A stretch of DNA of 64,000 nt from contig JANYHI010000007.1 in NCBI GenBank assembly GCA_025359125.1, positions 1-64,000 on the forward strand, read 5' to 3'. Position 1 is the stretch's first letter. Each line of letters opens with the position of its first letter. Source of the stretch: Cytophagales bacterium (GTDB lineage Bacteria; Bacteroidota; Bacteroidia; Cytophagales; Cyclobacteriaceae). This document shows positions 7,778 to 17,360 of the stretch, piece after piece. The position numbers and the translations under genes were made by a program. The notes beneath the pieces are model-generated. The model worked only from the letters and a program-made list of their open reading frames with translations, was not told the DNA's origin and ran no database searches.

Positions 7778-10501
7778 TTATCTGATTTGTTGACCTATTG
7801 TAAAGTGAAACTGTGAACCACTAACAGCGGTGGCGTAAGGCAACTTATCAAATCCGTAGGCCCAATTCAATCCTATTAAACCAAATGCAGGCATAAAGAT
7901 ACGCGCACCAAACCCAGCTGACTTATAAAGATTAAACGGATTAAACTCTTTATAATTGTTCCAGTTGTTTCCCGCTTCAGAGAAAACGAATGTGTAAACA
8001 GTAGCAGACTGACTTGTAACAACAGGATACCTCAGCTCCATTCCAAATTTATTATAAACAATTCCCCCTTCAATACCAGTTACTGCTACCGAACCCCTCA
8101 AGGCGTAATTCGGAGGCGTAATTTGATTATCTAGGTAGCCTCGCAATCCTATTATATCTTGGCCTAACACAAACGAGTTAAATCCACCGGTAAGACCAGC
8201 ACCACCGACTAAGAACCTTTCGAAAGGACCAGGTGAAATTCTATCATTATATGTGCCGATAAACCCCATGTGCGCTTTTGTTTCTAATACCAAGCTTCTG
8301 CCGGTTGGCTTTTTGCTTCCAACTATTTTAACATAGAATTTAGAATCGAACATCCACTTGTGAAGCTCAACTAAACTATATCTCTGATTAACATCCTTAT
8401 AGTAATCAGCATTTCTAAAGAATGAATACGGTGGTGTAAGAGCTAAGCTTAATGATATGGATGATCCGGCAGTCGGGAACATCGGGTTGTCAATGCTATT
8501 TCTGGCAAGTGTTGTGGTCAATGAAATATTTCTAGTGGTTCCAACAGCTGGCAAAGTAGATGAACCGAAATAATTGCTGTACTCGTAAATTAAATATGAC
8601 AATGAATGGGTTAGCGAGAAATAATTATCAGGCCATTCTAATCTTCTGCCAAATCCTACGGTCAACCCAGCTTGGTGTAATGACGCATTATCGTTAAAAT
8701 CAATTCCAGTAAATCCTCTTGTAGGAAGTCGTGATATTGAATAGTTAAGACTTACTGACAATGCATTTGGTCGGCTTCCACCCAACCACGGCTCTGTAAA
8801 TGATATGCTATAGCTTTGAAATGATTTTCCGTTTGCCTGTGCTTGTAGCGATAACTTTTGTCCATCTCCAACAGGCAACGGTCTCCATTTTTTAATATGG
8901 GGCACATTACGCAAAGAGAAATTGTTGAACGTTAATCCAACCGTTCCTACAAAACCATAATAACCTCCCCATCCGCCAGAAAGCTGAACTTGATCGTTGG
9001 ATTGTTCCTCTAACTTCCATCCAATATTTACAGTTCCGTTGGCTGGGTTAGGACGAATATCTTGTTCAATCTTTTGCGGATTGAAAAAGCCCATCTGCGA
9101 AAGCTGTTGTTGAGTTCTGATAATATCGGCTCTTCTGAATTTTTGCCCTGGTATGGTGGTCAGCTCTCGTCTCACTACATGATCGCTCGTTCTCTCGTTT
9201 CCACTAATCGTTACCTCATCAATTATTGCTTGATCGCCTTCAAAAATTCTCATTTCAACATCAATTGAATCCCCTACTACAGCTACTTCTACTGGCGTAA
9301 CTCGGAAGAACAGATATCCATCATCCATGTACAATCCACTTACATCTGCTCCTTTCGGATTGAAAGAAGTTTTTTTATCGATCATTTCCTGATTGTAAAC
9401 ATCTCCTTTTTTAATGTCGAGGATTTTATTCAGAGTAGCTGCCGTGTATAGGTAGTTGCCAGTCCAAATAATATTCCGGAAATAATATTTGCGCCCTTCA
9501 TTCAATTTTATTCTGATATCAATTTTTGAATTGTTGTAATTGGAAATGGAATCCGCAATAATATCAGCATCTCTGTATCCTTGTGTATTATAGAAGGCAA
9601 GCAATTTCTTTTTGTCTTCTTCATATTCTGCCCGAATAAATTTGGAGGCTGAAAAGAAATTCAGTTTTATATTTTTATTAATGAATTCTTTAACTTCTCT
9701 CCATTCTACTTTTTTAGTAGAGTCGCTATCTAGAAATTCTTTTACCTTCTTTTTATTAATATTCAAAAGTTCGCCAATAATTACTCGGTGTAAAGAAACC
9801 CTTGCGTGTTCTTTCGTTTTCTTGAGTTTCTTTTTTAAGATGCTAGAGGATATGTCCTTATTACCATCAAATTTGATTTGATGAATTTTTACTTTCGATT
9901 TTAAGTTTACGCTAATTTTTAGGCGAACTCCTCCGCGGTTTAGCGTATCTTTTTCTTGAGTGATTTTAACTACGGTGTTTAAAAAACCTTTTTTCACAAA
10001 GTGTTTTTTTACGCCTAGCTCAGCATTTCGGATAGTGGCATCATTTACAATTTTTCCTCTGATCAGCGTAAGATCATCCTTTAAGCTGCTTTGTTTTCCT
10101 TTGCTAATTCCATCAAAATAAAAATCTGTTAGCCTGGGTCTTTCTGATAATCGTATGGAAAGAAAAATGTTTGTTCCTTCAATTCTATCGACAGAAATTG
10201 TTGCGTCTCCTACAAGGCCATGTTTCCAAAGTTTGCGTATAGCACTTGAAATTGCATCTCCCGGGATTTTGATTTTATCGCCCACGCGTAAACCCGTTAG
10301 TGAAACCATTGCATTTTTATCGAGCACATTCAAGCCATTCACATCAATGGCGGCAATAGTATATTCAGAGGGGTTCCTATAGTTTAATTCGCCAGCAGCA
10401 GTGGGCTGTTGCTGTTGTGGGGTACTAATACGGCCTTTTCTAAACTGGGCTGATGCAGAAAAACTAATAACTACTAGGGTGAGTAATAAAATGCGGTTCA
10501 T
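7778..10501 (-). CDS. bamA: BamA, outer-membrane protein assembly factor
   Basis: 907 residues, larger than the E. coli protein (about 800), as is usual in Bacteroidota. A signal peptide (1-18, SASA-Q) precedes five POTRA domains at about 45-490, then the 16-strand barrel to the C-terminus. The loop 6 signature appears as GLRGYLDNQ, equivalent to the (V/I)RGF motif that braces the barrel. It inserts beta-barrel proteins into the outer membrane. It ends in QQIR instead of the typical aromatic residue. The POTRA region contains a Lys-rich insertion near 215-265. It is flanked by uppS upstream and two skp genes downstream, all leftward. Confidence 0.96.
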   Translation of the reverse strand: MNRILLLTLVVISFSASAQFRKGRISTPQQQQPTAAGELNYRNPSEYTIAAIDVNGLNVLDKNAMVSLTGLRVGDKIKIPGDAISSAIRKLWKHGLVGDATISVDRIEGTNIFLSIRLSERPRLTDFYFDGISKGKQSSLKDDLTLIRGKIVNDATIRNAELGVKKHFVKKGFLNTVVKITQEKDTLNRGGVRLKISVNLKSKVKIHQIKFDGNKDISSSILKKKLKKTKEHARVSLHRVIIGELLNINKKKVKEFLDSDSTKKVEWREVKEFINKNIKLNFFSASKFIRAEYEEDKKKLLAFYNTQGYRDADIIADSISNYNNSKIDIRIKLNEGRKYYFRNIIWTGNYLYTAATLNKILDIKKGDVYNQEMIDKKTSFNPKGADVSGLYMDDGYLFFRVTPVEVAVVGDSIDVEMRIFEGDQAIIDEVTISGNERTSDHVVRRELTTIPGQKFRRADIIRTQQQLSQMGFFNPQKIEQDIRPNPANGTVNIGWKLEEQSNDQVQLSGGWGGYYGFVGTVGLTFNNFSLRNVPHIKKWRPLPVGDGQKLSLQAQANGKSFQSYSISFTEPWLGGSRPNALSVSLNYSISRLPTRGFTGIDFNDNASLHQAGLTVGFGRRLEWPDNYFSLTHSLSYLIYEYSNYFGSSTLPAVGTTRNISLTTTLARNSIDNPMFPTAGSSISLSLALTPPYSFFRNADYYKDVNQRYSLVELHKWMFDSKFYVKIVGSKKPTGRSLVLETKAHMGFIGTYNDRISPGPFERFLVGGAGLTGGFNSFVLGQDIIGLRGYLDNQITPPNYALRGSVAVTGIEGGIVYNKFGMELRYPVVTSQSATVYTFVFSEAGNNWNNYKEFNPFNLYKSAGFGARIFMPAFGLIGLNWAYGFDKLPYATAVSGSQFHFTIGQQIR

Positions 10502-10506
10502 TCAAT

Positions 10507-11250
10507 TTAAGCTATAGGGGTCAGCACTTTTCCAAATCTTCTTTCTCTTTTTTGATATTCAATGATGGCTTCATACAGATCTTCCTTCCTGAAATCAGGC
10601 CACAACTTGGGCGTGATGTAAATTTCAGAATAGGCTATTTGCCAAAGCAAAAAATTACTAATTCTCATTTCTCCGCTTGTTCTGATCAACAACTCCGGAT
10701 CAGGAACGCCACTGGTAGATAAGAACTCACCAAAAGTATTCTCATCAATTGCGTTGGAGTCAAGCGATCCATCTTTTACTTTTTCTGATAATCTTTTAAC
10801 AGCATCTAAAATCTCCCAACGGCCGCTATAGTTAAGTGCAATTAGCAAATTCAAGCCAGTATTATTTTTAGTGCCATCCATCGCATTAATCAAATTCTCG
10901 CGGCAATCTTTAGGTAATTGCTTAGTGTCGCCAATAGTGCCGAGTTTAACATTGTTTTTGTGCAAAGAGCTTATCTCTTTTTGAAGCGTATTTACCAAGA
11001 GTTCCATCAAAGCATCTACCTCTTCTTTTGGCCTACCCCAATTCTCTGTGCTAAAGGCATATAGTGTTAAATACTTCACACCTAATTCACCAGCACCCTC
11101 AATTACCTGCCTTACGGCTTCAATCGCGTTTCTATGTCCAAAAATTCTGGCGGCTCCTTTGTTTTTTGCCCATCTTCCGTTGCCGTCCATGATCACTGCA
11201 ATGTGCTGAGGGAGATTAACTAGATCAATATTTTCTTTTAAAGAAACCAC
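10507..11250 (-). CDS. uppS: isoprenyl transferase (undecaprenyl diphosphate synthase)
   Basis: 247 residues, the normal size. The start motif HIAVIMDGNGRWA (16-28) carries the catalytic Asp22. The later SGEMRISNFLLWQIAYSEIY is the substrate-binding signature of cis-prenyltransferases. The enzyme builds the C55 lipid carrier for peptidoglycan and LPS from FPP and IPP. The start codon is GTG at 11250, chosen because it puts the family N-terminus in register and a -7 element lies 7 nt before it. It precedes bamA by 5 nt. Confidence 0.95.
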   Translation of the reverse strand: MVSLKENIDLVNLPQHIAVIMDGNGRWAKNKGAARIFGHRNAIEAVRQVIEGAGELGVKYLTLYAFSTENWGRPKEEVDALMELLVNTLQKEISSLHKNNVKLGTIGDTKQLPKDCRENLINAMDGTKNNTGLNLLIALNYSGRWEILDAVKRLSEKVKDGSLDSNAIDENTFGEFLSTSGVPDPELLIRTSGEMRISNFLLWQIAYSEIYITPKLWPDFRKEDLYEAIIEYQKRERRFGKVLTPIA

Positions 11251-11257
11251 AAGAGTG

Positions 11258-11265
11258 CAAAAGTA
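11258..11265 (-). promoter_or_regulatory. TAnnTTTG -7 element before uppS
   Basis: TACTTTTG on the minus strand, 7 nt before the GTG of uppS. No well-spaced TTTG -33 element is visible, so the call is weak. If used, the transcript for uppS-bamA-skp-skp would have almost no leader. Confidence 0.4.
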
Positions 11266-11357
11266 GCTTTTTTTTCAAACTTTAAATCACCCCAAAAAAT
11301 GCTAGTTTATGATACTTGTGATGTTTCAGCTCAATGAATAGTTGAATACAGATTAAA

Positions 11358-12059
11358 CTAGCGATACGGATTAGAGGCGCAAGGAATATTATAAAAGGTA
11401 TAGGTTAAACTTATACCTGTAAAAAAGTAATTGTCATTGTCGTTGGGATTACCATATTGATAGTTCTTAAGGGAAGGATTCCCTCCTGAAATATTATCCA
11501 GGTAATCAAAAAATGTTTTTCGAATACCAATTTCAAAAGAGATGTAGTATTTTGGATTCAGTACATACTTCATTCCTCCTCCGAATGGAATTGCCAATTG
11601 AACATTGCTATACGCTGCTGTTTTATTGGGTGTTCCAGAAATTCCAAATAGTGCTACTCCCGCAAAAAGATAAGGGGTAAATCGTAGTTTCCTTTTATCA
11701 TCTCTCCAATCCAAAAAATGATATTCAAAAGCTCCAGATAACTCTAGGAGGAAAAGGTCGAAAGAGGCTGCTCTTTTCTTGGCAAAAGCATCTTGAGGAT
11801 TGTCTTTGTCACTAGCAGCAAGCTGACCTCCCGTTAATGAGGTTCTAAAACTAACTACCCTACTTAAATTTGATCTATAAAAAAAGGTGATAGCTGGCTT
11901 AGCCGTAGTTAAATCATAAGTACTAACTATATCTCCTGTGTAATTAAAGACTCCCAACCCACCGCCAATCTCCGATTTTTGAGAAATCTGAGCATTACAG
12001 AAACAACCTATAAATAGTAGGGGTAGAATGATATATTTCGCGAGTGCTTCGCGAAGCAT
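11358..12059 (-). CDS. DUF6089 family outer-membrane protein, PorG-like
   Basis: 233 residues with a signal peptide (FCNAQ) and an eight-stranded beta-barrel pattern. SEIGGGLGVFNYTGD near 30 and FEIGIRKTFFDYLDNISGG near 175 match the DUF6089/PorG group. PorG is a barrel linked to the type IX secretion system in other Bacteroidota, and this gene order (nadK, PorG-like, uppS, bamA) supports the assignment. Its ATG overlaps the stop of the upstream paralogue by one nucleotide (TAATG), so the two are probably translationally coupled. A 107-nt gap separates it from uppS. Confidence 0.8.
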   Translation of the reverse strand: MLREALAKYIILPLLFIGCFCNAQISQKSEIGGGLGVFNYTGDIVSTYDLTTAKPAITFFYRSNLSRVVSFRTSLTGGQLAASDKDNPQDAFAKKRAASFDLFLLELSGAFEYHFLDWRDDKRKLRFTPYLFAGVALFGISGTPNKTAAYSNVQLAIPFGGGMKYVLNPKYYISFEIGIRKTFFDYLDNISGGNPSLKNYQYGNPNDNDNYFFTGISLTYTFYNIPCASNPYR

Positions 12060-13138
12060 TATCTGAATTTAGCTTTGTGAAATGTAGCTCCTAAAATGTA
12101 CGTCAATCGAATAGAAGTTACCATATAGGTGTCATTTTGATTCTTGTTGCCCCTATTACTGTCCTTATATTCTTCCCCAAAGCCGGGTATTATTGTATAA
12201 CTATTTCCATCTCGTCCTATGTAGCTTTTGGGAACTGTACCTGGTATTAGGTCAGAGGGCTTAACCTCATTTGATCGGTAAGATAAAGCTTGTGCAAGAG
12301 GATCTTTAAACACACCTAGATCAACATAATTTGCGCTAACATCATCTAAGTAATCTGTGAAGGTATACCTAAAGCCTACATCACCCCATAAGTCCATCAC
12401 TTCGTTTAGTCTAAAACGCGCACCAATACCAAATGGTATGGCTACTTGTAATAAACTATAGGGTTTAATTCCAAAATTCACATCTCCTGCTTTTAAGTTG
12501 GCATTTTGACCCTCGGTACCTAAAGGCTGGAGATCTACCCATTGCCCTGCTTGTGGAAGAGCATTTCCCTTTAGATCCTTAGCTGGGGCTAAAGCTTGAG
12601 GATTGTGATAAAATCCAGCAATTCCTAAATAGACATACGGAGTCCATTTGACTCTGCTAATATAGGTTGCTTCGTTTTTGAATAAATCAAAATAGGCAAC
12701 GAGTGAAAGCTCGTGAATCCTGTTTCTGAATGACGCGTTTCTTTCGTAGCGATAGCCGCTATTTTGTGTGTCTTTTGGATTCGCAGATTCACTGTCAGAT
12801 CCCTTCAGCGTGCCATACATATATTGAGCTTGCAAAGTATATCTAGGACCAAATCTGTGGAAAAAGGAAATTCCAAATCCGGGATTTGTAAAAGATATGT
12901 CTGTGCTGAATTTAGTAGGCAACGGAGCAAGATCTCCGAAATAATTAAGTGCGTTTACTGAAAAGCCAACGCCAGAATAAATATTTTGTCTTCCGAAACC
13001 TCCCTTCTTCCCTCTATAGCTTGCAATACGTTTATTATTCTTTTTTATCGACTTTCTGTTAAGCTGACTAAACGAATCGGTAGCCGAAGAGATTATCAAA
13101 AGAACAGCGAAAAATAAAAAAACCAACTTTCTCATCAC
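12059..13138 (-). CDS. DUF6089 family outer-membrane barrel protein, larger PorG-like paralogue
   Basis: 359 residues. Signal peptide to about residue 24 (SFSQ), then a basic segment (LNRKSIKKNNKRIASYRGKK) and a barrel with the same landmarks as the downstream gene: YSGVGFSVNALNYFGDLAPL near 55 and WGDVGFRYTFTDYLDDVSAN near 250. It is longer than its neighbour because of loops rich in Pro, Gly and Asp (about 185-215 and 280-330). Likely an outer-membrane component associated with type IX secretion or gliding; the exact role is inference. Start at Met1 or Met2 cannot be decided. Confidence 0.78.
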   Translation of the reverse strand: MMRKLVFLFFAVLLIISSATDSFSQLNRKSIKKNNKRIASYRGKKGGFGRQNIYSGVGFSVNALNYFGDLAPLPTKFSTDISFTNPGFGISFFHRFGPRYTLQAQYMYGTLKGSDSESANPKDTQNSGYRYERNASFRNRIHELSLVAYFDLFKNEATYISRVKWTPYVYLGIAGFYHNPQALAPAKDLKGNALPQAGQWVDLQPLGTEGQNANLKAGDVNFGIKPYSLLQVAIPFGIGARFRLNEVMDLWGDVGFRYTFTDYLDDVSANYVDLGVFKDPLAQALSYRSNEVKPSDLIPGTVPKSYIGRDGNSYTIIPGFGEEYKDSNRGNKNQNDTYMVTSIRLTYILGATFHKAKFR

Positions 13139-13210
13139 AAATCAAATTAAGCCAATCGCAAAGGTAAGAAATTAACCTTATTATCAAGGGGTTATAGATT
13201 GCCAAAATAC

Positions 13211-14089
13211 TTAATTGCGGGCGTCCACACCCCAATTAAGTTTTTGCCGAAGGGTATTAAAATAGTTTTGAGAGCTGAGTTGGATCAACTTCACCTGAAA
13301 TTTTTCTTTTTTAATTTTCAACTTTACCGATTCGTCAACGGTTTCGAAACGCGAATCCATTGAAATTAAATACTTTTTACTTCTTCCTTCAATCTGTAAG
13401 GTTATTTCTCGATCGTCTGATAAAACTATGGGGCGCGTGCCCAAGTTATGTGGACTAACGGCTGTTATCACAAAACTTTCTGACTTTGGGTGTACCAATG
13501 GACCCCCACAACTGAGAGAATAACCAGTAGAGCCAGTTGGTGTAGAAACAATTATTCCATCCGACCAATATGAATTCAGTAACTCTCCATCGGCATGAAC
13601 GTGTACTGTAATCATAGAGGAAGTATCCTTCTTCATGATAGTAAAATCATTCAACGCGAAGTTCAGGTTTCCAAAAAGTTTTGGAGCCGAAATCAATTTT
13701 AAAACGGAACGATTGTCGATAGAGAAGTTGCCTTTAAATAATGCCTCTAAAGATTCCTCCATATCATCGCGGCTGGTAGTTGCTAAAAAGCCAAGCCTAC
13801 CTGTATTAATTCCTAAGATCGGTATTTCGTGTTTACCTATGTAGGTGACAGACTCAAGAAGCGTTCCATCTCCGCCTAGCGAGAGAAAAAAATCAAGTGA
13901 GCGGAGGCTGTCTTCGTGATTGAATATTCGTAACTTATACGTATTGACGCTTGCCGATTTAAATTGCCTGATAAATTTTTCAGAAACCCAGATTTCGACA
14001 TCCTTTTTTTTAAGAAGGTCTAATACACGCTCTAAGAATCGCAGCGATTTATTTTGAAAATCTTTTCCATGTATGCCTATGCGCGTCAT
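13211..14089 (-). CDS. nadK: NAD kinase
   Basis: 292 residues. Contains the diagnostic GGDGT (72-76), the NDF motif (near 147-149) and the glycine-rich TPTGSTGYSLSCGGP (near 185-199) of NAD kinases. The enzyme phosphorylates NAD to NADP with ATP or polyphosphate in the cytoplasm. It lies 9 nt downstream of the CBS-domain gene and upstream of the PorG-like pair, an order widely kept in Bacteroidota. ATG start. Confidence 0.96.
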   Translation of the reverse strand: MTRIGIHGKDFQNKSLRFLERVLDLLKKKDVEIWVSEKFIRQFKSASVNTYKLRIFNHEDSLRSLDFFLSLGGDGTLLESVTYIGKHEIPILGINTGRLGFLATTSRDDMEESLEALFKGNFSIDNRSVLKLISAPKLFGNLNFALNDFTIMKKDTSSMITVHVHADGELLNSYWSDGIIVSTPTGSTGYSLSCGGPLVHPKSESFVITAVSPHNLGTRPIVLSDDREITLQIEGRSKKYLISMDSRFETVDESVKLKIKKEKFQVKLIQLSSQNYFNTLRQKLNWGVDARN

Positions 14090-14098
14090 GTAAATCCT

Positions 14099-14764
14099 TT
14101 AAATATCCAGATAGCGGAGAAGCATTTCGATCTTATCTTTTTCATCTACTTCTGGTTTTGTCTCTTGGTATCGACCAATCACACGATAATTAAAACGCTC
14201 AAAAGTGGCAACAACTCTTTTCAAATCTGTTTGATTGATCTTCAGGATAAGCTTGATTTTCCCTTTATCCATCGGGTCTTCCGTCATGGTGCTGCTGATC
14301 ACTTTGGCATTATTCTCTTCAACGTATCGGCTAATTTCTGCCAGAGAATAGTCAATCAAATCCATTGATAAAACCAGAATGCTTCCTTGCATTTGCACAG
14401 ATGCCGTTTGAGCAAAGGATATCATCATATCCTGCACGGTAATTAATCCTAAGTATTGATGCACTTCGCTTAGTACCGCTACAATTTGAATTTTATTATC
14501 TCCGGCAACTTTTAAAATGTCATAGAAGTGCGAATGTAAGTGCACGTAGCAATCTTTACCCACCAAAGGGAAGTCTGCTAAATTTTTTCCGATGTCGTTT
14601 GATTCAAGAATGATCTCTTCAGAAATAAAACCTAGTAAATGGCCTTTATCTACCACGGGAAGATGATTGCAGCGAAACTCCTCCATCCAAACAATCGCTT
14701 TATCCGCATCATCAGTTACTTTGAGCGGTGGAATCATGTGGTTGATAAGTTCTTCGGCTATCAT
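14099..14764 (-). CDS. CBS-domain protein with ACT-like C-terminus
   Basis: 221 residues from the ATG at 14764. This start overlaps the hydrolase stop in an ATGA and begins MIAEELINHMIPPL, the conserved start of the family; longer readings add an unrelated N-terminus lying inside the hydrolase gene. Two CBS motifs cover about 8-125 and probably sense an adenine nucleotide. The C-terminal part (about 140-205) has the beta-alpha-beta-beta pattern of an ACT-like domain. Its place directly before nadK is conserved and hints at a regulatory link to nucleotide cofactor levels, which is inference. Confidence 0.85.
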   Translation of the reverse strand: MIAEELINHMIPPLKVTDDADKAIVWMEEFRCNHLPVVDKGHLLGFISEEIILESNDIGKNLADFPLVGKDCYVHLHSHFYDILKVAGDNKIQIVAVLSEVHQYLGLITVQDMMISFAQTASVQMQGSILVLSMDLIDYSLAEISRYVEENNAKVISSTMTEDPMDKGKIKLILKINQTDLKRVVATFERFNYRVIGRYQETKPEVDEKDKIEMLLRYLDI

Positions 14765-15525
14765 GCGGCAACGGGTCTTACTAAAAACTCTTCTACCATT
14801 TGATTGAATTTTTTCGGATGTTCCATCATCGGTGCATGACAGCATTTATCAATAAACATCAGTTCAGAATTTGGAATAAGCCTATTAAATTCATGGCCTA
14901 CCATGGGGGGTGTAATTGTATCGTTTAATCCCCACACTAATAAAGTGGGGACTTTGATATTGTGTAATTCCAGCGCAAGATTATTTCGTTGCGCAGATTT
15001 TGCAATGGCAACAATGCGTATGCATTTTGGAATGCTCTTGGTGGTTTCAAAAACTTCGTCTACTAATTCTTTGGAGGCAACGTTGGGATCGTAAAAAGTA
15101 TAGGCTACTCTTTCGCGAATGTAATCGTAACTTCCTCTGCGCGGATAAGAGCCACCCATTGTATTTTCGAATAGACCTGAACTACCCGTTAGCACAAGCT
15201 TTGTTACTTTAGTTGGATTTTGAAGAGTATAGAGAATACCAACATGCCCACCTAATGAGTTGCCCATGATCATCATCATCTCCAACTTCATCATCTCTAC
15301 AAAGCGTTCGGTAAATTCGCGTAGGCCCACAAGCCCCGCTTCCTTAATGGGCATTTCGTAAATGGGTAGCAAGGGAATAATCACACGAAAGTGTTTTGAG
15401 TAGTGACTAACTACTGCTTCCCAATTGCTAAGCGCCCCGAACAGTCCGTGCAACAACATTAGCACTTGACCTCGACCTTCGTCTACGAACTTGAAATCTT
15501 GTTGCTCTTTTACAACCAAGGCCAT
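14761..15525 (-). CDS. alpha/beta hydrolase
   Basis: 254 residues. The oxyanion strand is LMLLHGLFG (about 22-30), the nucleophile elbow is GNSLGGH (around Ser89), the acid is in LVWGLNDTITP (Asp near 204) and the His is in CCHAPMMEHP (near 230). This is a complete Ser-Asp-His set of the alpha/beta hydrolase fold, most like the MhpC/dienelactone type. The substrate is unknown. It starts the CBS-nadK-PorG run and overlaps the CBS gene by 4 nt. The first ATG of two closely spaced out-of-frame candidates was chosen by frame. Confidence 0.88.
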   Translation of the reverse strand: MALVVKEQQDFKFVDEGRGQVLMLLHGLFGALSNWEAVVSHYSKHFRVIIPLLPIYEMPIKEAGLVGLREFTERFVEMMKLEMMMIMGNSLGGHVGILYTLQNPTKVTKLVLTGSSGLFENTMGGSYPRRGSYDYIRERVAYTFYDPNVASKELVDEVFETTKSIPKCIRIVAIAKSAQRNNLALELHNIKVPTLLVWGLNDTITPPMVGHEFNRLIPNSELMFIDKCCHAPMMEHPKKFNQMVEEFLVRPVAA

Positions 15526-15572
15526 GGCATTAAGTTTTTATTCCGGAAAAAGTAACTAAAAAAAACTGAACC

Positions 15573-16079
15573 TTAGAACTGCCTGAATATTTCTTTGAAA
15601 AAGGGGATGAATTTGCCCAAAAAGACAGAAAAATAACTTGCTACTTTTGCAGTGATAGGATATAGGTGCGATCCGGCCATCCAATTTTCAGGAATTTTAA
15701 TCTTCAGGGAATCTAAAATCCAGATTAGAATACTAATACAAAAGGCAAATTTTAATAAACCCAAAGCGGCACCGGCAATGGAGTCTACTTTTCCCAAAAA
15801 TGTCTGATCGACAGAGTTTTTTATTCTGCGTCCTAAAAAAATTACAAGCAATAAGACCAAAATAAAAATGATGATGAACGATAAGTAGGGAAGAAAACTT
15901 TTGTCTGCATTAAATTCTCTCTGCAAAAAATCCATTCCCCAACCCATTAGTTTAAAGCCAACAAAAATACCCAGCACAATTGCAATCAGATAGAATAGCT
16001 CCATCAAAAAGCCCCTCTTATACCCTAAGTAAGCTCCAATGGCCAGAATTAATGCGAGAGCGATATCTACCTTACTCAA
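15573..16079 (-). CDS. CvpA family membrane protein
   Basis: 168 residues with four transmembrane segments (about 5-22, 27-48, 62-86 and 100-122). The opening VDIALALILAIGAYLGYKRG is the CvpA start, including the G-x-x-x-G motif and the basic KRG. CvpA was named for colicin V production and is generally linked to envelope stress tolerance. Its ATG overlaps the stop of the GatB/YqeY gene by 4 nt, so they are co-translated. Confidence 0.88.
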   Translation of the reverse strand: MSKVDIALALILAIGAYLGYKRGFLMELFYLIAIVLGIFVGFKLMGWGMDFLQREFNADKSFLPYLSFIIIFILVLLLVIFLGRRIKNSVDQTFLGKVDSIAGAALGLLKFAFCISILIWILDSLKIKIPENWMAGSHLYPITAKVASYFSVFLGKFIPFFKEIFRQF

Positions 16080-16528
16080 GCAGCCAATAATTTTTTTACT
16101 AAATCTGATATTACTTTGCCATCGGCTTTGCCAGCTAATTGTTTGGTGGCGGTGCCCATCACCTTACCCATATCTTGCGCTCCTTTTGCGCCAACCTGCT
16201 CAATTACTTTTTTAAGTTCATTGGTAATTTCTGCTTCTGTTAATTGTTTGGGCAAGTATCGGCTAATCACGTCAAACTCTAGCATCTCTTTTTTCGCTAA
16301 ATCTTCACGACCTTCTTTTTGAAAGATTTCAGCAGACTCCTTGCGCTGCTTGGCTGCCTTCATCAACAATTTACCTTCTACATCTTGTGCAATATCTCCG
16401 CTTATTCCTTTCTCAGTCTCCGCTAAAAGGATCATAGACTTTATGCTTCGTAGGGCCATTAACTCATCTTTATTTTTTGCTAGCATGGCAACTTTGATGT
16501 CGCTATCGATTTGGGTTTTAAGGCTCAT
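16076..16528 (-). CDS. GatB/YqeY domain protein
   Basis: 150 residues made of the helical YqeY domain, similar to the C-terminal domain of the amidotransferase subunit GatB. Landmarks are LMALRSIKSMILLAETEK (22-39), LPKQLTEAEI near 92-101 and GAKGAQDMGKVMGTATKQLA near 113-132. It may bind tRNA or assist amidation of misacylated tRNA; the exact role of stand-alone YqeY is unsettled. It is the first gene of a two-gene unit with cvpA and has a -7 element 19 nt upstream. Confidence 0.93.
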   Translation of the reverse strand: MSLKTQIDSDIKVAMLAKNKDELMALRSIKSMILLAETEKGISGDIAQDVEGKLLMKAAKQRKESAEIFQKEGREDLAKKEMLEFDVISRYLPKQLTEAEITNELKKVIEQVGAKGAQDMGKVMGTATKQLAGKADGKVISDLVKKLLAA

Positions 16529-16547
16529 AGTCTTTCGGTTTTAACTT

Positions 16548-16555
16548 CAAAGTTA
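16548..16555 (-). promoter_or_regulatory. TAnnTTTG -7 element before the yqeY-cvpA unit
   Basis: TAACTTTG on the minus strand, 19 nt before the ATG. No TTTG at the expected -33 spacing was found, so this is a partial match. Confidence 0.4.
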
Positions 16556-16632
16556 CAGCAAGAATTGATCAAGAAAAAAATCAAACTTAGCAGAAATCCA
16601 CAATGCTTGATGGAGAAAGTAATGGTATGTTA

Positions 16633-16640
16633 TAGCTTTG
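16633..16640 (+). promoter_or_regulatory. TAnnTTTG -7 element at the pdxJ start
   Basis: TAGCTTTG, only 6 nt before the ATG of pdxJ at 16647. Transcription would begin at or next to the start codon. A TTG occurs about 23 nt upstream, a long spacing. Confidence 0.42.
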
Positions 16641-16646
16641 CCAAAG

Positions 16647-17360
16647 ATGACGCGTCTTTCTGTAAATATTAATAAGATAGCCACACTGCGTAATGCGCGT
16701 GGAGCTAACAACCCCAATGTTATTCAAATAGCTATTGACTGCGAGCGATTTGGTGCGCAGGGAATAACAGTTCATCCACGGCCCGATGAAAGACACATTC
16801 GGTTTAGCGATGTAATTGAATTAAAGAAAGTAGTCACTACCGAATTTAATATTGAAGGATATCCGGACGAGCGATATCTAAAACTTATTAAAGAAGTAAA
16901 ACCAGCTCAGGCCACGCTTGTACCCGATAAACCTGATGCGATCACCTCCAACGCTGGGTGGGATACCTTAGCCCATGCAAGTTTTTTAAAAAAAATAATT
17001 GATGAGATAAAAAAATCAGGGGCACGGGTTTCTGTTTTTGTAGATCCGAAAATACAAATGGTAGAAGGCGCAAAGAAAGTGGGTGCAGATAGAATAGAAT
17101 TATATACGGAACCTTATGCCGCTCACTTCCGTCAAAATAAAGAGAAGGCAATTCAATCTTACAAAGAAGCCGCACACGTTGCAAATCAACTTGAACTAGG
17201 AATTAATGCAGGCCACGATCTTGATCTTAAAAACTTAAAATACCTTAAGCAAAACATTCCTTATCTGGATGAAGTCTCTATTGGCCACGCGCTCATCTGC
17301 GATGCGCTCTATCTTGGATTAGAAAATACTATTCAGTTATACCTGCGTGAATTAGCTTAA
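16647..17360 (+). CDS. pdxJ: pyridoxine 5'-phosphate synthase
   Basis: 237 residues from ATG 16647 (an in-frame TTG 9 nt earlier adds only three residues and lies inside the -7 element). It condenses 1-deoxyxylulose 5-phosphate with 3-amino-2-oxopropyl phosphate to PNP, the last steps of vitamin B6 synthesis. Diagnostic parts: [17 protein letters not shown] at the start, [12 protein letters not shown] (near 47-58) with the catalytic His, [18 protein letters not shown] and GINAGHDL. Its stop overlaps the stop of the convergent Omp85-like gene. Confidence 0.96.
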   Translation: MTRLSVNINKIATLRNARGANNPNVIQIAIDCERFGAQGITVHPRPDERHIRFSDVIELKKVVTTEFNIEGYPDERYLKLIKEVKPAQATLVPDKPDAITSNAGWDTLAHASFLKKIIDEIKKSGARVSVFVDPKIQMVEGAKKVGADRIELYTEPYAAHFRQNKEKAIQSYKEAAHVANQLELGINAGHDLDLKNLKYLKQNIPYLDEVSIGHALICDALYLGLENTIQLYLRELA

